From Tetmemena sp. SeJ-2015 (Eukaryota > Ciliophora > Spirotrichea > Sporadotrichida > Oxytrichidae): a DNA stretch of 18,820 nucleotides. The DNA lies in assembly GCA_027382625.1 (NCBI GenBank), contig JAJKFJ010005639.1:1-18820 (forward strand), given 5' to 3'. A model generated the notes under the pieces. The model made no database searches. It saw only the letters and a list, made by a program, of their open reading frames with translations, and was not told the origin of the DNA. Numbering within the stretch: position 1 is the first letter of the stretch; each line of letters starts with the position of its first letter. The position numbers and the translations under genes were made by a program. Positions 18,176 to 18,820 of the stretch are shown piece by piece.

Positions 18176-18804
18176 ATGATAGTGCAGCAGATTGGAGAAA
18201 TGGGAGTGAAGACTATTGTCAAAGATCTCTTTGAAAAAATTGAAAGTGACCCCGAACTCTATTTCACTCATAACAAGAATCTTCACACTCAGTACAGAGA
18301 GGAGGTTGAGGATTATATCAAGCTGCAAGATGTAAGTGAGAGTAGAGATAGAATAAAAAGAATTGGCAAGAGGGATATTTATATCAGGGATCTTAGAAGT
18401 GATTCCCTCAGAGCAAGTGAGATACTGAAACATATCTTCCCAAAAGATTTTCAGAATCTCATCTTTCTTTTTAGTTTAGCATATTCTTAACTTTAACTTT
18501 ATAGGTGCTTGGAGAAGCGAACGCTAAGAGATTTACAGTGGACAAGATAGGGATTAAGACACCAGAGCATATTACTGAGTTTAAGAAAGTAGTTGTGCTA
18601 GTAGTAAATGGAGAAAAAGGTTTGAATGCAGAGGGAAAGAAGAAACTCATTGGCATTTTAAACCTAGCCACTATTCTTAAATTTTAAGACATCCATTTTA
18701 TTCCCTTGAGTGAGCAAGTGATGAATACTATAAGAAGAGCTTTAAAAATAAATTTAAGAGTTATATTAAAGCAGGCATACCCTTTTACTTTGGGATGCCC
18801 TTGA
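18176..18804 (+). CDS. hypothetical protein, join provisional
   Basis: Not recognised. The first block starts at ATG 18176 (the frame is open further upstream, so the true start is uncertain). It reads TIVKDLFEKIESDPELYFTH, then QYREEVEDYIKLQDVSESRD and IRDLRSDSLRASEILKHIFP. The second block, in a different frame from about 18505, reads ANAKRFTVDKIGIKTPEHIT, then VVVLVVNGEKGLNAEGKKKL and IPLSEQVMNTIRRALKINL, reaching TGA at 18802-18804. A 71-nt segment with AAG repeats at 18444-18446 and 18515-18517 would connect them in frame and give 185 aa. A TATAG at 18500-18504 looks like a splice acceptor, but no in-phase donor is found. The charged composition suggests a soluble protein. Confidence 0.5.
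18444..18517 (+). other. weak candidate IES, pointer AAG, 71 nt removed
   Basis: AAG occurs at 18444-18446 and 18515-18517. Removal joins ...LKHIFPK to ANAKRFTVD in frame. The pointer is only 3 bp and other joins are possible. Confidence 0.3.
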
Positions 18805-18820
18805 GGACTGTATTTGGGAT

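Noticed and set aside
1..18820. Telomeric repeats or telomere-bearing transposons
   Set aside because: No C4A4/G4T4 tract and no transposase-like or reverse-transcriptase-like frame were found.
1..18820. CRISPR array, bacterial operon or prophage
   Set aside because: Introns, reassigned stop codons and eukaryotic families (COX19, CS domain, STPG) rule out a prokaryotic origin. No spaced repeat array is present.
1..18820. Macronuclear DNA with only short introns
   Set aside because: Many inserts lack GT or AG ends or give the wrong phase as introns, but all have terminal direct repeats that restore frame.

Overview
ORGANISM. The window reads as germline (micronuclear) DNA of a spirotrich, probably hypotrich (Oxytricha/Stylonychia-like), ciliate. 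First, every convincing coding stretch uses TAA and TAG as sense codons (Gln fits at recognisable positions, e.g. in the CS domain at 9789-10118), and TGA is the only stop. Second, the reading frames are interrupted again and again by short, mostly AT-rich inserts (11 to about 420 nt) bounded by direct repeats of 3-8 bp. Removing the insert plus one repeat restores the frame each time. That is the structure of internal eliminated sequences (IESs) with pointers. The pointers differ in sequence and are not all TA, which fits spirotrichs rather than Paramecium. Ordinary GT-AG introns, many only 29-37 nt, occur in the same genes. No telomeric C4A4/G4T4 tract is present. The exact species cannot be named from the sequence.

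LAYOUT. Minus strand: an STPG-repeat (ODF3/SHIPPO-like) protein, cut by the left edge (1-2220); a 309-aa unknown protein (2539-3634); a 513-aa unknown protein (3731-6349). Plus strand: a large Gln/Ser-rich protein of about 898 aa (6785-9738). Minus strand again: a CacyBP/SIP-like CS-domain protein (9789-10620); COX19 (10845-11340); a 954-aa coiled-coil protein (11477-14575); rhodanese A (14741-15272); a low-complexity protein (15435-16416); rhodanese B (16594-17216); rhodanese C (17331-17831); then an isolated coding-like fragment (17932-18020). Plus strand at the right end: a partly resolved unknown gene (18176-18804).

FUNCTIONAL THEMES. COX19 belongs to copper delivery for cytochrome oxidase. 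The STPG protein is an axoneme/microtubule family. CacyBP/SIP is a Hsp90/ubiquitin-ligase adaptor family. The three rhodaneses are tandem paralogs, all beginning Met-Gly and keeping a Cys-containing active loop. The genes do not form an evident pathway; each could belong to a separate gene-sized macronuclear chromosome.

MAIN RESULT. I can propose 28 pointer-flanked eliminated segments plus two weaker ones. With IESs and introns removed, gene lengths become whole codon numbers ending in TGA: 954, 898, 513, 309, 220, 165, 146, 123 and 121 aa. I worked by eye; no alignment or search was run. In the evidence, 'removed' means one pointer copy plus the spacer.
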